Positions 25,270-37,573 of a stretch of DNA of 64,000 bases are shown piece by piece (positions within the stretch are counted from its first letter, which is position 1; each line of letters opens with the position of its first letter). The notes beneath the pieces were generated by a model that saw nothing but the letters and a program-made list of their open reading frames with translations, was not told where the DNA came from and ran no database searches. The translations under genes and the position numbers were made by a program. The stretch spans positions 1,598,123 to 1,662,122 of the forward strand of contig JH720301.1 of the NCBI GenBank assembly GCA_000231825.2. The letters run 5' to 3'. This DNA is from Tetrahymena elliotti 4EA. Lineage: Eukaryota > Ciliophora > Oligohymenophorea > Hymenostomatida > Tetrahymenidae.

Positions 25270-25627
25270 TTGATAATCACCTAATTAGAATCTTAAATAA
25301 ATAATAAACTAAAATAATAATTATTTATTTAAATTTAAATTGAAAAAAATACATTTTTTCCCTAGATTGTATAGACATCTATTTTGTAAACATATATAAA
25401 ATGAATTTAAGCTAAATAAGAAGTGAATTTTGTATTGTTTAAATAACTAACTACCTAACAAACTCTTTTTTATAAAGTAATACTTTTAAAAAAATTATTA
25501 ATTTGTAAAAAAAATTGAATGATTGAAAGAATTTGTTTATATTTTATAATTAGAGTTAAATATTGTACTTTAGATTGTTAAAAAAATTAATATATTAACT
25601 AAAAAAAGATATAAAATTCTAAACAAC
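25270..25627. other. AT-rich spacer, no gene seen
   Basis: 358 bp between two genes on the same strand; likely 3' end and promoter. Nothing else noticed. Confidence 0.5.
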
Positions 25628-26797
25628 ATGAGATAGTCTACATCTTTAAATAGCAATATTGATAACATGTTGATGAATAGGTTTTCAACCCAAAACATTT
25701 TACCAAAGACAAAAAATACTTAGATGAGAAATATTGAGGACATTAATTTTAACAAAATAGATATTAATAAAAATAATTTAAAGATGCTTAAAAATAAAAG
25801 AGCTATTGAGCAAATAACAAGGAACAAATCAATTGATGATAAGAAAAACATACCAAAACATGAAGGAGACAATCAACATCATACAAATATAGCACACTCT
25901 AAAAAAAATGTAGCTCAATATGAAAGCACAAATAGAAACTATTCTAAAGAAGAAATAATATCTTACAACCCAAATATGACAATTAGAGGTTCTTATAGAA
26001 TGACAAATGAAAACACCCTTCCTTTAATTCCCCAAAACTAAAAAGGATCATAGCAAGATATTTAAAAAAAAAAATCTAAAAAGGTGACTATCAATACTGA
26101 CGATATTTAAGTTTAGCACATACAAAAAGAAAATATTTTAAGTAATCCTAGTAAGCAAGCATAAGACAAAGTAACAGATAAAAAAAGTTTATAAGAAGTA
26201 CATAATGAATTGCAAGGAAGTAATTTTTATCTCAATATGGAAACAAATGCAGAAAAATAGTCAAGGATTGATGGCCAGGTAAAGAGATATATGGAAAAGA
26301 TTGGGCTTAAAAAGAAAGATAAATTTCCTGTATTTTATACATTAGATGAAAATGGAAATGAAGTTAAAACAAGTCTTTCTAATCCTTAGACTTATCAAAA
26401 GTTTACCAATCAACAATAACCATACCTTTTACAATAAAAAAATAATACACTCAACCAAAAATAAATGAACCATGCAAATGAAACAAAACAAAAAAAGCTT
26501 AGCAGAGCTGGTTAATCTGAAGATAAACTGCCTACATAAAATGATAACTTAGATGACATTATTAAAATATGCTCAGAGTTTCAAAAAACTATATCCAATT
26601 TTGATAAAAAGAACTAAAAAAGTGCAAAAAGAAACCTAAATGAATATAGAAAATTAAGTAACCAAATGAAATAAATTGATATCTAAAACCTAATAATATA
26701 AGAATCTGATGACCCAGCCCTACAACCATACTTTCAAAACTTAAAACAATCAGGTAGAATTAAAGAGCCAAGAATTAAAGATTTACTAGATTCATGA
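25628..26797 (+). CDS. Unknown basic, Asn/Lys/Gln-rich protein
   Basis: 389 aa, one exon with TGA stop; the frame is open only with TAA/TAG as Gln. I do not recognise it. It starts MRQSTSLNSNIDNMLMNRFS. The N-terminal 230 residues are hydrophilic and low in complexity. A more ordered piece at about residue 215-250 reads VKRYMEKIGLKKKDKFPVFY followed by TLDENGNEVKTSLSNPQTY. The last 70 residues include LDDIIKICSEFQKTISNFDK, a likely helix, and a basic end with GRIKEPRIKDLLDS. No signal peptide or membrane segment. Likely a cytoplasmic or nuclear protein of unknown role. Confidence 0.75.
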
Positions 26798-27593
26798 AAG
26801 AAGTTTATTTGAATAACATATTTAAAATAATAAAGTTAATAAAAAGTTTTTTTATTAATTACTTATACAACAACTAAAATAAAAATTTAATAAAATTATA
26901 TTAAATCTATAATTTTTCACCCTAGTCCATTCATTTTTAACTTAATTTATAATGAAAAATTAATCATGCTAAAACAATAGCTAATAAAATACAATAATTT
27001 CTAATTAAATTATTTTAAAATACTATTACATATTTAAAATTATTATTTTGAGATTAATTTAAATTTTAATATATTCGAAAGTGAATCAAATTATCAAATA
27101 ATTTGAAGACTTTAAAAATCATTTAATAAAATAAAAATCTTTCAATAAAAAATTAATCTAAAGAAAATAAAAGTAATATGAATCAATAACATAGTTAAAT
27201 CAATAAAACACTTTTATAGATCATAAAAAAAAACTTTTAATTCCAATGTAGCGTAATCAAAAGACAAAATATCATAACAAAAAGGGTAACACTAAAAAAA
27301 TAAACTTATTATTTTAATCTGGAGATCGAATTAACTATCCTTTTTATTTTCACCTTTTTTGCTAGATATTTAAATCCAGAATTTAATTTTAATCTGGGGT
27401 ATAAAAAAATTTAATACCCTCCTTATTCTTTTTTATTCTTATTAATTTAACTAGCCAAATACATTAAAAACTATCAATCAGCTATAAAAAAAATAACCCA
27501 ATAAAAAAAAAATATATTCATAACAAAAATAATTGATTATTTGTTTGATTATTAAAATAATATGTTTTATTTAATATTGAATAACATTTTATT
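26798..27593. other. Spacer between convergent genes, with a small hairpin region
   Basis: 796 bp joining two 3' ends. Mostly A/T, except 27230-27430, which is less A/T-rich and contains short inverted repeats (listed separately). No coding frame. Confidence 0.5.
27312..27419. repeat. Overlapping short hairpins and a repeated 11-mer
   Basis: TTTTAATCTGG occurs at 27312-27322 and 27387-27397. CCAGA at 27376-27380 can pair with TCTGG at 27393-27397 (12-base loop), and GGGTAT at 27397-27402 with ATACCC at 27414-27419 (11-base loop). The two stems share a G, so only one can form fully at a time. It lies between two gene ends and could be a 3'-end signal or part of a small RNA; there is no family match. 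Confidence 0.35.
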
Positions 27594-28358
27594 TCAACAT
27601 TTTTCTAAAAATTTGCTTATATCTTTTATTTAATCATTTTGAAAACTGATTATTCTTTATCCAAGAGTATAAATCACCTTATCATTATAATTTGTGTATA
27701 ACTTTAGTTATTAATCTTAAAGGTCAATTTCCTTAAATTCCTAAGTTACCCACTATTATTCATCTGTAAATATATTAAGTTCCTTCTTATAGAAAATAGC
27801 AACCTTGCCTAAAATAAAATAAACTCCTAATTCGTTTATGCTTTATAATTCCTCACAAAAATCTATTTCCTATTTTCCTTCATCTGAATCAATAGAAATA
27901 GTACCATCATTACTAATTTGATCTTAGTTAACATTTTTTGTAAGATAATAAAATTTATCTTCCTATTAAAAAACCAAGCATATAATAACTTAACTATTTT
28001 CTCGCCAATAGGCAAATTTTTCAGGAGAGCAGATAGAAAATAGAGCTTTGATCTTCAATTACTTTGTGGTCTATTACTCCTATTCTGTATCACCTTATTC
28101 GACTTCAGATTATACTCCTTTGCTCTCCTCTTCCTCTTACTCTTCAATGCCACTTTACATTTCTGCATGTTACTAGGTTATAAGAGACTCTTCATCTTTT
28201 AATAAATTGTTACCTTGATTAAGATTTGTATGGTCATTTCCTTTATAAATGTTATCACTTTATCCACTAGGGATAGAAGGCTTACTTTATGTCATGCTCT
28301 TATTATCTTATATTGATTAAGATTATGAGATTTCTTCACTAAATTTATAAAAACTCAT
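27594..28358 (-). CDS. Unknown acidic protein
   Basis: 254 aa, one exon, TGA stop. Not recognised. Residues 1-110 are S, Q, N and E-rich, with EEQEEEESKG in the middle. The second half is more ordered and looks folded: LKIKALFSICSPEKFAYWRE, then VIICLVFQQEDKFYYLTKNV, an acidic loop, and LGVYFILGKVAIFYKKELNI, which alternates like beta strands, ending in a short helix. No signal peptide or clear membrane span. The gene faces the preceding unknown gene tail to tail. Confidence 0.7.
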
Positions 28359-29192
28359 TTTTTAGCTCAATAATCAAACCTAATTTTTTTTAGAAAATAA
28401 AAATCTAATAATTAAATATCCCTTTTTTTTAATAGATATTTTCTAAATAAAAAATTAAAAATATTTTATTTAATATTACTTGAGTAAATTTTGCTAAAAT
28501 AAAACTAAAGGTTGTAATAAATTAAATACTTACTTTATTTGTTTTAATTATATTATTAAAAGTAATTTAATTATATCATTCATATCTCCTTAATTTTCCC
28601 CTTACTACAATTTTTTTCAGCTCTTTCCATTTTTAATATAAAAATATGATGTTTTTATTAAAAATTTATTTTCATTTATTTTTCTTACAAGGAACTAATT
28701 TTTTTGGTTTTTATTTAGAAGAATTGCAGTATTTGTTAATCTTTCTAAAAATCTGAAAGAAATGCAAAATAGTACAAATAATTAGCAAAATGAAAATAAA
28801 AAAATAATAACATATTACTTACACTCCAAAAATGTAAACTGATATCATTTTACTTTTAGAAAATTTTAAAACAATCAATGTTTTTTTATAAAAATAAATA
28901 CACTTTTAAGTAGATATTATGAAATATATTTATTATTTTCTTGATTTAGAATTGATTATGACTAGAAAGTTGAAAAATCTATGAAAATATGCTTGTTCTT
29001 TAATTATATAATTTAATATCTTTCAGTGTTACTTCAAGAAAATGATGAATGAATTTTTAATGCTTTTAAATATCATTTATTAATTTATTGCAGATTTAGT
29101 CAATATAATATAAAGCAAACTAATCTATCAAATAAATTATTCAGTAGTTTGTTCAAAATTTTTAAGTAAAACAACTTAATAACAAAAAAAAG
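28359..29192. promoter_or_regulatory. Divergent AT-rich intergenic region
   Basis: 834 bp between two start codons on opposite strands; very A/T-rich. Promoters for both flanking genes must lie here. No motif named. Confidence 0.4.
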
Positions 29193-32100
29193 ATGAAAAG
29201 CTCTTTAAAGAAATAATAAAAACTAAATGATAATCTAAAAACAAATCAAAATATTTCAAATTAAGATAATGCAAAGGTGAGTAAGAGAGTTAATATTTTG
29301 AACGCTAAAATAGAGGATGGTTCAAAGAATATGGGTTATGCTTCTGCTCAAATCAACAAGATTTAAAAATCTATCTATAATGAAAATCTGTAAATTTTGG
29401 TAGACAAAAATAATGTTAGCGAATAAGACATGAGAGATGAAAGTGAGTTATACTAGCCAATTAATATTAATTCTAGCTAAGCTTAATAGCAGTTAATCAT
29501 GAGAGACTATATTTCTTCATAAACCCATTACAAAAGTAATTATAATACCTTAACATTTCAACTCAATAATTCTACTTGACAGAAAAAGCAAGTGATTTTC
29601 TAAACACTATTTTAACAGCTTAACTTTCTGAAATAATTATCAGCTATTTTATATGAATTTTTAGAGACAAAAAAAAATATTTATCATATGTTTGAATAAA
29701 ATTTAGTTGGATTAAATGAAGATTTAGACAATTTGATGAGCAGAGATAAAAAACCTTAAATATAGATTCTAGAATAAGAGCAGGATTTAGAAGGATGGTA
29801 TAAAAAATAAGTTGCTTAAAAAAGTATTAAATAATTTACTCTCAAGTTTTATTTTAGTCTGAACTAAAATATTTTTACTCAATTATATTATGATTTATAC
29901 TCTTCTTTTATACTAATTAAGTATCAAATGAAGTCTTTTAAGAAGAAGAATCAAAGAAAGAAATGAAACATAAATTGCTTGATGATTTGATTATTTAAGA
30001 CACTCCAGAACTGAACCAGAGAATAATTTCAAGTATACTTAGAGACAAGTTACCCAATAACTTAATGTAAGGTTAAGGCAATTTGTATAATTCTTAAAAT
30101 TCTAATAAACTAAAACAACCAATATTGAAAAAGATTTTAAGCATAAAAAATAATAATAAGAATATGTTATCTGAAATGGAAGAATTTTAAAAAAATGATG
30201 GTCCTATTCATGTAACAACAGCAACAAGTGCTAATCTGCTTAGAATGTATAATCCATATCTAGTTTTATAAAACCAAGAGGTCTAAAAAAGGATTCAAAC
30301 TGAAAATTTAATAAGCAAAATTGTTATTGATAAGGTGAAAAAAGAATAATAAAAATTAAAAAATTTGTAGACTTTAAATTAAAGTAATTCAGATAATTCT
30401 TAATCGTTGATCAACAATTAAAAAGAAAATTCTGAAAAGAAATAACTAACAGCTGTAGAGTAAGAAGAAGCAGAAAACTTGAAAATTCTGAAGCTCATAG
30501 AGATTGGGAAACAAAAAGTTAAGAATACTTTGAAAAATTTTAAAGGTCTCTCTAATTATTACTTAGATAATATATTAAAGAATGATAGTATTAAGAAATA
30601 GCTCGAAGAGAGTAATAAAGGAAATAAGAATAATTTTTATTTAAAAGGTGATATGATCTTTGCTCCTTACTCAGAAATCGAATAAATATACTTACCTAAA
30701 TATTTTTAGACTTTTGAAAAGCTTTAACAAGCTCGAATTGAAGATTATCAAATTAGAATTTGTATAGCTAATTAAGTAGATTTTATAAAGAAAAAACAAG
30801 TACATTTGAATGAGATGGAAAAATAAATTGAAGATCTAAGTTCTATATAAGTTAATAATCAAACTAGCTTCAACTCTAAAACTACTTAGCCCAATCAAAT
30901 TAATTAAAAATAGGCATTAAAAATTTAAACTGAAAATAATAAACTTAACTAAAGGAAGGAGATAATAAGAGAAGAAATAAATTCTGTTAACAATTACATC
31001 GAACTACTTAGAAAAGAGTTGGTAGAAATGTAAAAAAAATAAATTTCTTATTAAGATAATATCAAATAACTTAAAGTAATCAGAACTAAAATAAGAGCTT
31101 ATATTAAAACAACATTACTAGCAATGATGCAAAAAGACTTAACTTTATTTATTAATATGAAAAAACCTATCGATCTCTCTTTAGCAGATATTGTTTGTAC
31201 ATTAATAAAAATTGGAGAAAATATATACAATGAGTACTTTCCTCAATTTTTAAGTCCATAATAAATATAATTAGTGATCAATGTAAAATAACTTATTTAT
31301 TCATTCCTGTTATCTTATTTTATTTAAATTAAATTTTTTAAAGATAGCTGAACTTAAGGTAGAGGCTGAAAAAGTAAAAGAAAAAGATTTAAAATAAATA
31401 AATGATATTAAATTGCCTTCAAACTCTTAATCAATATTCTCACAACTTAGTTATTAGTGCTCAAAATAGTGCATTACTTAAGAAGTAAATTAAAAAAAGA
31501 TAATACTTTTTTACTGAACTTTTTCATATTTATATTTAATTAAGGCTGAAAGAAGAATTAAACAAATAACAAAAGATTTGCTTTCTGTTAAAAAACCTAT
31601 TTTCAAACTTGATGAAGGCACTTAAACTCACACTATGTAATACGAAAGTGTTTTATAGAACAATTAAATGCCTAAACAAGTAATTGCAGAAAAATAAGAA
31701 ATTGAAGAGAATAAAGATATTGTGCTCAAAAGATTAGAAAAAAGAGAAGCAATAAATACTTTCTTACAAATTGCTTTAGATAAAATAAAGGAACTGGAAG
31801 GAAATGAGCTTGATAAATTAGAAAAAAGTTACTCTTCTTTTAAAACAGAGCAAGTTTCACACATGAAAAATATTTTGATATCTATATTTGGAGTTGTGAG
31901 AGGATGTGAATAGCTTTCTCATTTTTTGCAGTTCCACAAAGTAATTTTTTATTGCTAATTATCTTACATATACCTTCTTAAAGCCAAATATATAAAAAAA
32001 TGCAAAAATAATTTTTAATTTTAGAATTTTAATTTTATTTTTTATCCTCTTGTCCTTTGGGGTTGTAAAAAAGAAATTTTATATTCAAAACAAATAAATA

Positions 32101-32864
32101 TTAATTTAACTTATATTAACTATCCTTTTTGTTTAAATTAGTTTAAGAAATATTTGCTTTAGGGAAAAAATTTTACTAAAAAAGAAAAGATAGATCTAAT
32201 AAATGTTTTTAGAGATAAAAAATTGATAGCTTAAGATTATTTAAGTGATGACAGCTAATCTTAAAGTGATGAAAATAAAAAAGAAAGAGAACTTGAGCAA
32301 TAATCATAGGAAAATTAAAAGTAAAGCTTCAGATTTATTGATAAATCTTAAAGCTTAGAGAGATTATAAAATATTAAGAGCTTTTAAATCAAGAATAAAA
32401 ATCATTTAAGAAGTACAAATTAGTAAAATAACTTATCAGATAATTAAATTTTTTACAATACTTTTATGAAAACCTCTAATTCCTTTAAGAAATCGTAAAG
32501 AAGTTTTGAAAGTTCAAATTAAGGAGTTTCAGATCCTTATTATATGTAATAATCAGATTATGTGCTAACGAATGCATAACCAAAGAAATTAAATATCCTC
32601 AACAAAGATTTTTCTTTAAGCTAAAACTAAAACAACCAACCATAACCACTTTTACTATCTGAAAGGCTTTTACCATCTTAAAGTAGTTTTGAATATTATT
32701 AAAATTCATCAAGCAGAATAAAAACAGAATAAACTAAACTCAATAAAATAGTTTAATTTTAGAGTTATGATTCAACATCTCCATAATCATAAACATCAAG
32801 AAAGATATCTTTCTATCAATCTTCTCAAGCTCCATTCAGTTAAAGACTAAAATAAGAATTCTGA
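29193..32864 (+). CDS. Large coiled-coil protein, unknown
   Basis: 1064 aa in six exons: 29193-29535, 29593-29823, 29922-31282, 31344-31484, 31545-31940, 32142-32864; phases and TGA stop agree. Not recognised. Helical stretches with heptad-like spacing occur at LFQQLNFLKQLSAILYEFLE, across 30290-30620, across 30720-31130 and at 31720-31850 (ending in a conserved-looking IFGVVRGCEQLSHFLQFH). Two short folded-looking parts are YYLDNILKNDSIKKQLEE and DLSLADIVCTLIKIGENIYN. The last 230 residues are S/Q/N-rich with no fold visible. Such proteins in ciliates are often cytoskeletal or basal-body associated, but nothing here proves it. Confidence 0.75.
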
Positions 32865-33059
32865 GAAAGAATAACCATTCAATATATAAACAACTGCAAT
32901 TTTTGAAAGTAAATAAATGATAAGTTACAGATATATAATATATATAATTAGTTGAAATTATTTTAGTTTTTTATATAAATTTAAAAGTAATTTATTAATT
33001 AATTTAAAATTGTTTTACCAAATTTTAATTCTTTTATTTTTATTATTTTAGTTTATTTT

Positions 33060-34241
33060 TCAATAATCTTAAACAACTTCTTTATCAATTTCTGATTAAG
33101 AAAGTTCACTACAACTTGTTTAAGAAATTTCACTAAGTTGCTAAACAGATTCAGGCAATTATTCCTCATCAAATTCTTCTTCTTCTTCGACTTGATTATT
33201 ATCTTTTATTTAATTCTCATGTAAATAATTTTGTTTTTATTCTTCTTCTTCATCATCTAAGCTTGATTCTTTTTGTTTCTCACTTAGTTTTTTATTGCTT
33301 AGATTGTTATTCTTTTAAAAAGAAACTTCTTTGAGATTAATCTAGTGATTATTATTTATAAATTTAGTTTACTACTCATTAAATGTATTTATTGAAGTTG
33401 ATTTCGTTTGATTAGAAATTGAAGAAGAGCTATCAGATTACTGTTGAGATTGAGAGTGTTTTATATTTTCTTGGTTTTTAATTGTCTCATTTTAGTTTTT
33501 GGCAATACTTGGATATTAATCTTAAGTTGAGTGAGTTTTAAGAAGTACTGGTTTTTTTAGGGCATACTTTTTTACAAAATCCTAAACAACCTAGTTAAAA
33601 ATGTTTTAATCTTTTATTAATATCATGGCAGCTTCAGGATTTAAAGGATCTTTAGGGTTTGGGTAAGTAAGAAGCTAAGGTAAAAATATATCAAAAATAT
33701 TTATTAGCTCATACATAGGACTCCATGTCTAATTGATCACATCAAGACAAACACTTCCTGACCTAAGTAAAATAAAAAACTAAATATGATATCCAAAAAA
33801 TGATTTAAAAATAAAAGAATTGTAAAATAATAATAATTATTAAACTTTTTAAATCTACTTTTAATAGTTTCTTTTATATGAAACCTAGTAGTTTACTTGA
33901 AGAAATGATAGAATTATCTTAAATTGATTAAAAAAAGATAAATTTATTTACTGATAATCAATATTAGGATGAAATATTTTATTAAGAAACCCTATACTTG
34001 GACTTTTATAAGGATATTATTCTGGTAGCAGCACGTATACTTCCCATGAGCCTGATTCATATGGTGTATTCTTTGGCCCATCAAATTATAAAGTGAGTTC
34101 ATGAAATTATTAATTTGGCTTATTCTAAAGTATTTTAAAATCACTCATCAGAAGTTTAGCTATATCTCGCTCTTTTCTTTTAAGTGCTACTTTAGGATTG
34201 TAATCTGAAGGATTAGACTGCTTGTTCGATTCTGAGCTCAT
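33060..34241 (-). CDS. Ubiquitin-conjugating enzyme E2, UBE2H/Ubc8 type, with acidic tail
   Basis: 330 aa in two exons (34241-33952 and 33762-33060). Carries ubiquitin as a thioester and hands it to substrates, with GID/CTLH ligases in other eukaryotes. The E2 core has FDGPKNTPYESGSWEVYVLL, YPYKSPSIGFLNKIFHPNID and, after the intron, SGSVCLDVINQTWSPMYEL with the active Cys at about residue 102. [20 protein letters not shown] is the UBE2H-specific stretch. The core ends near residue 175. The remaining 155 residues are S/N/Q-rich, then very acidic (DDEEEEQ, VEEEEEFDEEQ), much longer than the short acidic tail of UBE2H. Family call is firm. Confidence 0.93.
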
Positions 34242-35067
34242 TAAAATTTATTTTTGTTAAAATAATAGTTTAATGCTCTTTTAAAATGTTCTTTGAATGT
34301 TTTTTTTCTACTGAAAGATATCTGATCGATAATTTTGTTGAATTGTGATTTATGATTTATTTTAAGGTTAGGAATTGATTTCAAAGAACAATTTTAATAA
34401 TAACAAAATGAATTTTACTTAATATTTATTATCCTTTCTAAATATTTATTTATCCTAAATGGTTAATTTAATTAAATATTGATTCATTCTCAGATTTATC
34501 AAATAAATATTACATCCCATCCATTCTTTTAAAATCTTGGTGCATTTTATCATTCTGAAAAAATTAATTCCATTTTTAAAATGAAGTTTCCCAATAATTA
34601 TTTCGATAAAATAATTTATTTTTAAAAGATTCTAATTTAAAATATTCTTTTCTGATAAAAATACCATTCATTTATTTATAAAAATGAAGAATTTGTTGCT
34701 TGAATTTATTTATTATTAATCTATCTAGTCTTACAGTATTAGTATTTCTAAAATTTTAAGAAAGTTAAAGTAAAAATAATGTGAATTTTTAAATAATTTA
34801 ACTAATCTCTCTTTGACTTAAGAAACATCATTAATGTTAATAATTAATTCATAACTACAAAATCAAAGATTTGTTATTAAATTTAAATTAATATCACTTT
34901 TTATTATGTATAAAATATTTTAAATCTAACAATTTAAAATTAATTTATTCTTCGAAATTTTTTAATTTTGATTTCGTATTACTTAATGCATATACCAGCA
35001 TTATTAAGATACTTTATGATACTTAATCTATTATTTTAATTAAACTCTTCTCTCCTTGCACTAGCTC
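34242..35067. other. AT-rich region, no gene seen
   Basis: 826 bp upstream of the E2 gene; A/T-rich on both strands. A weak minus-strand open frame runs through part of it without good protein character. Confidence 0.45.
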
Positions 35068-35355
35068 TCAGATATTCTAACTCCTAATATAATCCTCTTA
35101 CATTTCAGAGCTTATTCTCTGTATTGATAAACTTATTTTTATTTTATAATATTAACAATAGCATCCATCATCTTTATTAAGAATTATCCTATCTTTTGTT
35201 GATGAATCAGAACAATTAAATAAAATTAATGGGTAAATTTCTACATTTTTCAATTATGCTCTATACCATAAAAATATTATTTTAAAGAGCTTATTACGAT
35301 ATTTGTCTACCGGATTACTAAAAAGTATTTTAATTTTATTTAAAAAAAAAAACAT
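35068..35355 (-). CDS. Small ORF, possible gene or gene fragment
   Basis: 95 aa from ATG at 35355 to TGA 35068-35070. It reads more like protein than the sequence around it: VDKYRNKLFKIIFLWYRAQL, then VEIYPLILFNCSDSSTKD and RIILNKDDGCYCQYYKIK. A neighbouring frame just downstream (about 35096-34940) also reads sensibly (GLYQELEYLRASARREEF), so this may be one or two exons of a decayed gene. No family recognised. Confidence 0.3.
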
Positions 35356-35479
35356 TTTTTTATCACTTTATTTACAAAATTGGTTATTAGTAAACATTTT
35401 TAATCTGCTTATTTATTAAAAATTATTTTTATGATATTAGTGCTTTAACTTATTCTTAGCTAATCAAATATTTTTATAA

Positions 35480-35977
35480 ATGGAAAAATAAGAGTAGATA
35501 TAATTTTAAAAATCATTTCAAAAAATGAGAGATTGATTGAAATTAAAAGTAAAATATCTCTTAAAATTATTACATATTGACTTTACTTCGAAAATATTAA
35601 TTTTATTAAATTTTTAAATAAGTACTAAAATAAATAATTTGATATATTTAGAATTAAGTTTTGGCAAAAATGGATAACAATTTTATGAAAATAAGTATGA
35701 AAATAATAGATTATGTAAGAGTGAGATAATTAATAATAATAAAACTTGTAAAGTCGAGTGTATTGATTGGATTAAAAGGTTAATCTTTATAATTACTTTC
35801 ATATTTAGAATTAAAAGGTTCCAGAAAAAATCTCTAAAATAATAAATATAATGTTCAAACGTAACAACTAATATTACTTTTATTTTAAACAATGGAAAAT
35901 TTCTTTTAATTTTCTTAGAAGAATTATAGAAAATTATTGATCAAAGCTATATTAATTTTTTATTTTTAAATTCATGA
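35480..35977 (+). pseudogene. Leucine-rich-repeat relic with an in-frame TGA
   Basis: From an ATG at 35480 a frame runs 18 codons to a TGA at 35534-35536, then continues in the same frame to 35977. The second part has leucine-rich-repeat character: NNLIYLELSFGKNGQQFYEN and before it LLKLLHIDFTSKILILLNFQ, then a C-terminal helix NGKFLLIFLEELQKIIDQ. There is no ATG after the TGA that would keep the repeats. It is most simply a decayed member of the large ciliate LRR families; an unseen upstream exon is the alternative. Confidence 0.4.
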
Positions 35978-36926
35978 ATGGAAGAGCCTATGAAAAATAG
36001 GTTTAAACTAAAATTTTTAAAGATTAATACATTTTATTTGGGTTTTGTTTATTAAATTTTAATTTAGGTTGAAGGTGTAAATTCTGAACAAAGGCAAAGG
36101 TAATTGTTCCAATTGGTGTTTAATGATTTTTAAATATAAAAAAAATTAAGCAATATGATAATTAATTGAATGTGATGTGATTTATTATTAATCATTAATG
36201 CATCATCACTGCTTAACTATTAGCATATTTATTACTCAAAAGAAGTAAAGTATTTTTATATTGAAAGACAAAAAACAACTGTTCAAAGCAACCAATTTAT
36301 TTATCTATTTGAAAATTAAATGAATTATGAGAGTAATAAATTTAAATTAATATAAGTAAATTTAGTCAGCTGATTTGATAAAATTTCTTGTGATATTATT
36401 TCTCTTCGATAATAATACGAAACAAATCAAAGGCTAAATTAAAAAATAAAAAGCAGTAAAAGCCAAATTGGTTTATTAATCAATCAGTAAGAATAGTAAA
36501 TTAATTTGATACTTAAATACTTAATGAAAGAGTCATACATATTGTGTAATAACTGTACTAATTTATTAAATTATTGAATCCATTTTTTAATTTGATATTC
36601 TAAAAATTGATCAAGATATTTAAATAGATCTTTTTATCTATTTTTAAGAGTTCCCTCCTTATCATTTCTGAGCTAATTGCTTCTATAAAAATTCATAAAA
36701 TAGTAAAAAAAAAGTAAATTAAAATTTATAAATTTTGATTAGAATTTTTTTTTTTGCAGCACAAAAGATTAAATAGTTTAATGAGTGTAATGTAAAATAG
36801 TTATGCAAAATAGCATTTCAATGGAAAATGATTTAGAATAACAAGCAAGCAAAAAGAGCTTTTCAGTAGTAAAGAAAGGAAATAAATGTAAGGAATTTTA
36901 GAAAAGATTAAATACAATAAATAATT
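35978..36926. other. AT-rich region, possible 5' exon near its end
   Basis: Mostly A/T-rich with nothing clear. From 36803 an open frame of 62 codons (MQNSISMENDLEQQASKKSF and on) reaches TGA at 36989; its first half may be a first exon of the following small gene, but I could not find a junction with matching phase. Confidence 0.35.
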
Positions 36927-37352
36927 ATGGATAAAATACTGTTTACAAATAAATTAGAAAGATTTTAATAAAATTTTAATTAATTGAGTGATAATAAGTA
37001 TAATTTAAAAAGAGGATTAAGATTGAGAGATGAGTTGTAATAATATGTGCATGGATTTGTTGGTGAAGTTAGTTGGTTTTTGGCTGATATATTTATATGT
37101 TATTTTTTCATTTCATTAGAGATAATTTTGATAAAAATCATGTTGGTTTTTTGTACAAAATTTAATTTCAAAAGAGATTTCTTTTTTGTGTTTTTTAAAT
37201 ATTTCTACATAGATTATATTGTCTATGAGATAAGAGCTAGAAGGAACTTTTTAATTAAAGATAGACTAATTCATGTTAGAAACCAAAATTATTTCATTTT
37301 AAAGTAGAGAAATCTTCTTATGTTTTGTTAGTTTGTAATTATGTTTGGTTGA
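36927..37352 (+). CDS. Small helical protein, unknown, model tentative
   Basis: Proposed exons 36927-37062, 37122-37145 and 37213-37352, TGA stop. The product, about 100 aa, begins MDKILFTNKLERFQQNFNQL and goes on with LKRGLRLRDELQQYVHGFV and, after two introns of 59 and 67 nt, DYIVYEIRARRNFLIKDRL and IHVRNQNYFILKQRN. It is charged and helical, unlike the poly-F/I readings of the unspliced frame, which is why I splice it. The middle exon of only 24 nt is a weak point. No family recognised. Confidence 0.38.
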
Positions 37353-37573
37353 TCTATTTCTATGTGTTTTCATTTAGATAGAACAAATCTCGAAAATTTA
37401 TCGAATTTATAATTAATATATAATTTAGTAGGAGCTGCTTTTCTATTTGATTTTTTGTTTTTGAATTGATAATTTTTATTTGCCTAGACTCAATTAATCT
37501 TGGTGGGGAAATATTGCTTCTTAATAAATATCAAAAAAATTTTTGATTTTTTAAAGAGTTTTTATCTGCTTTT

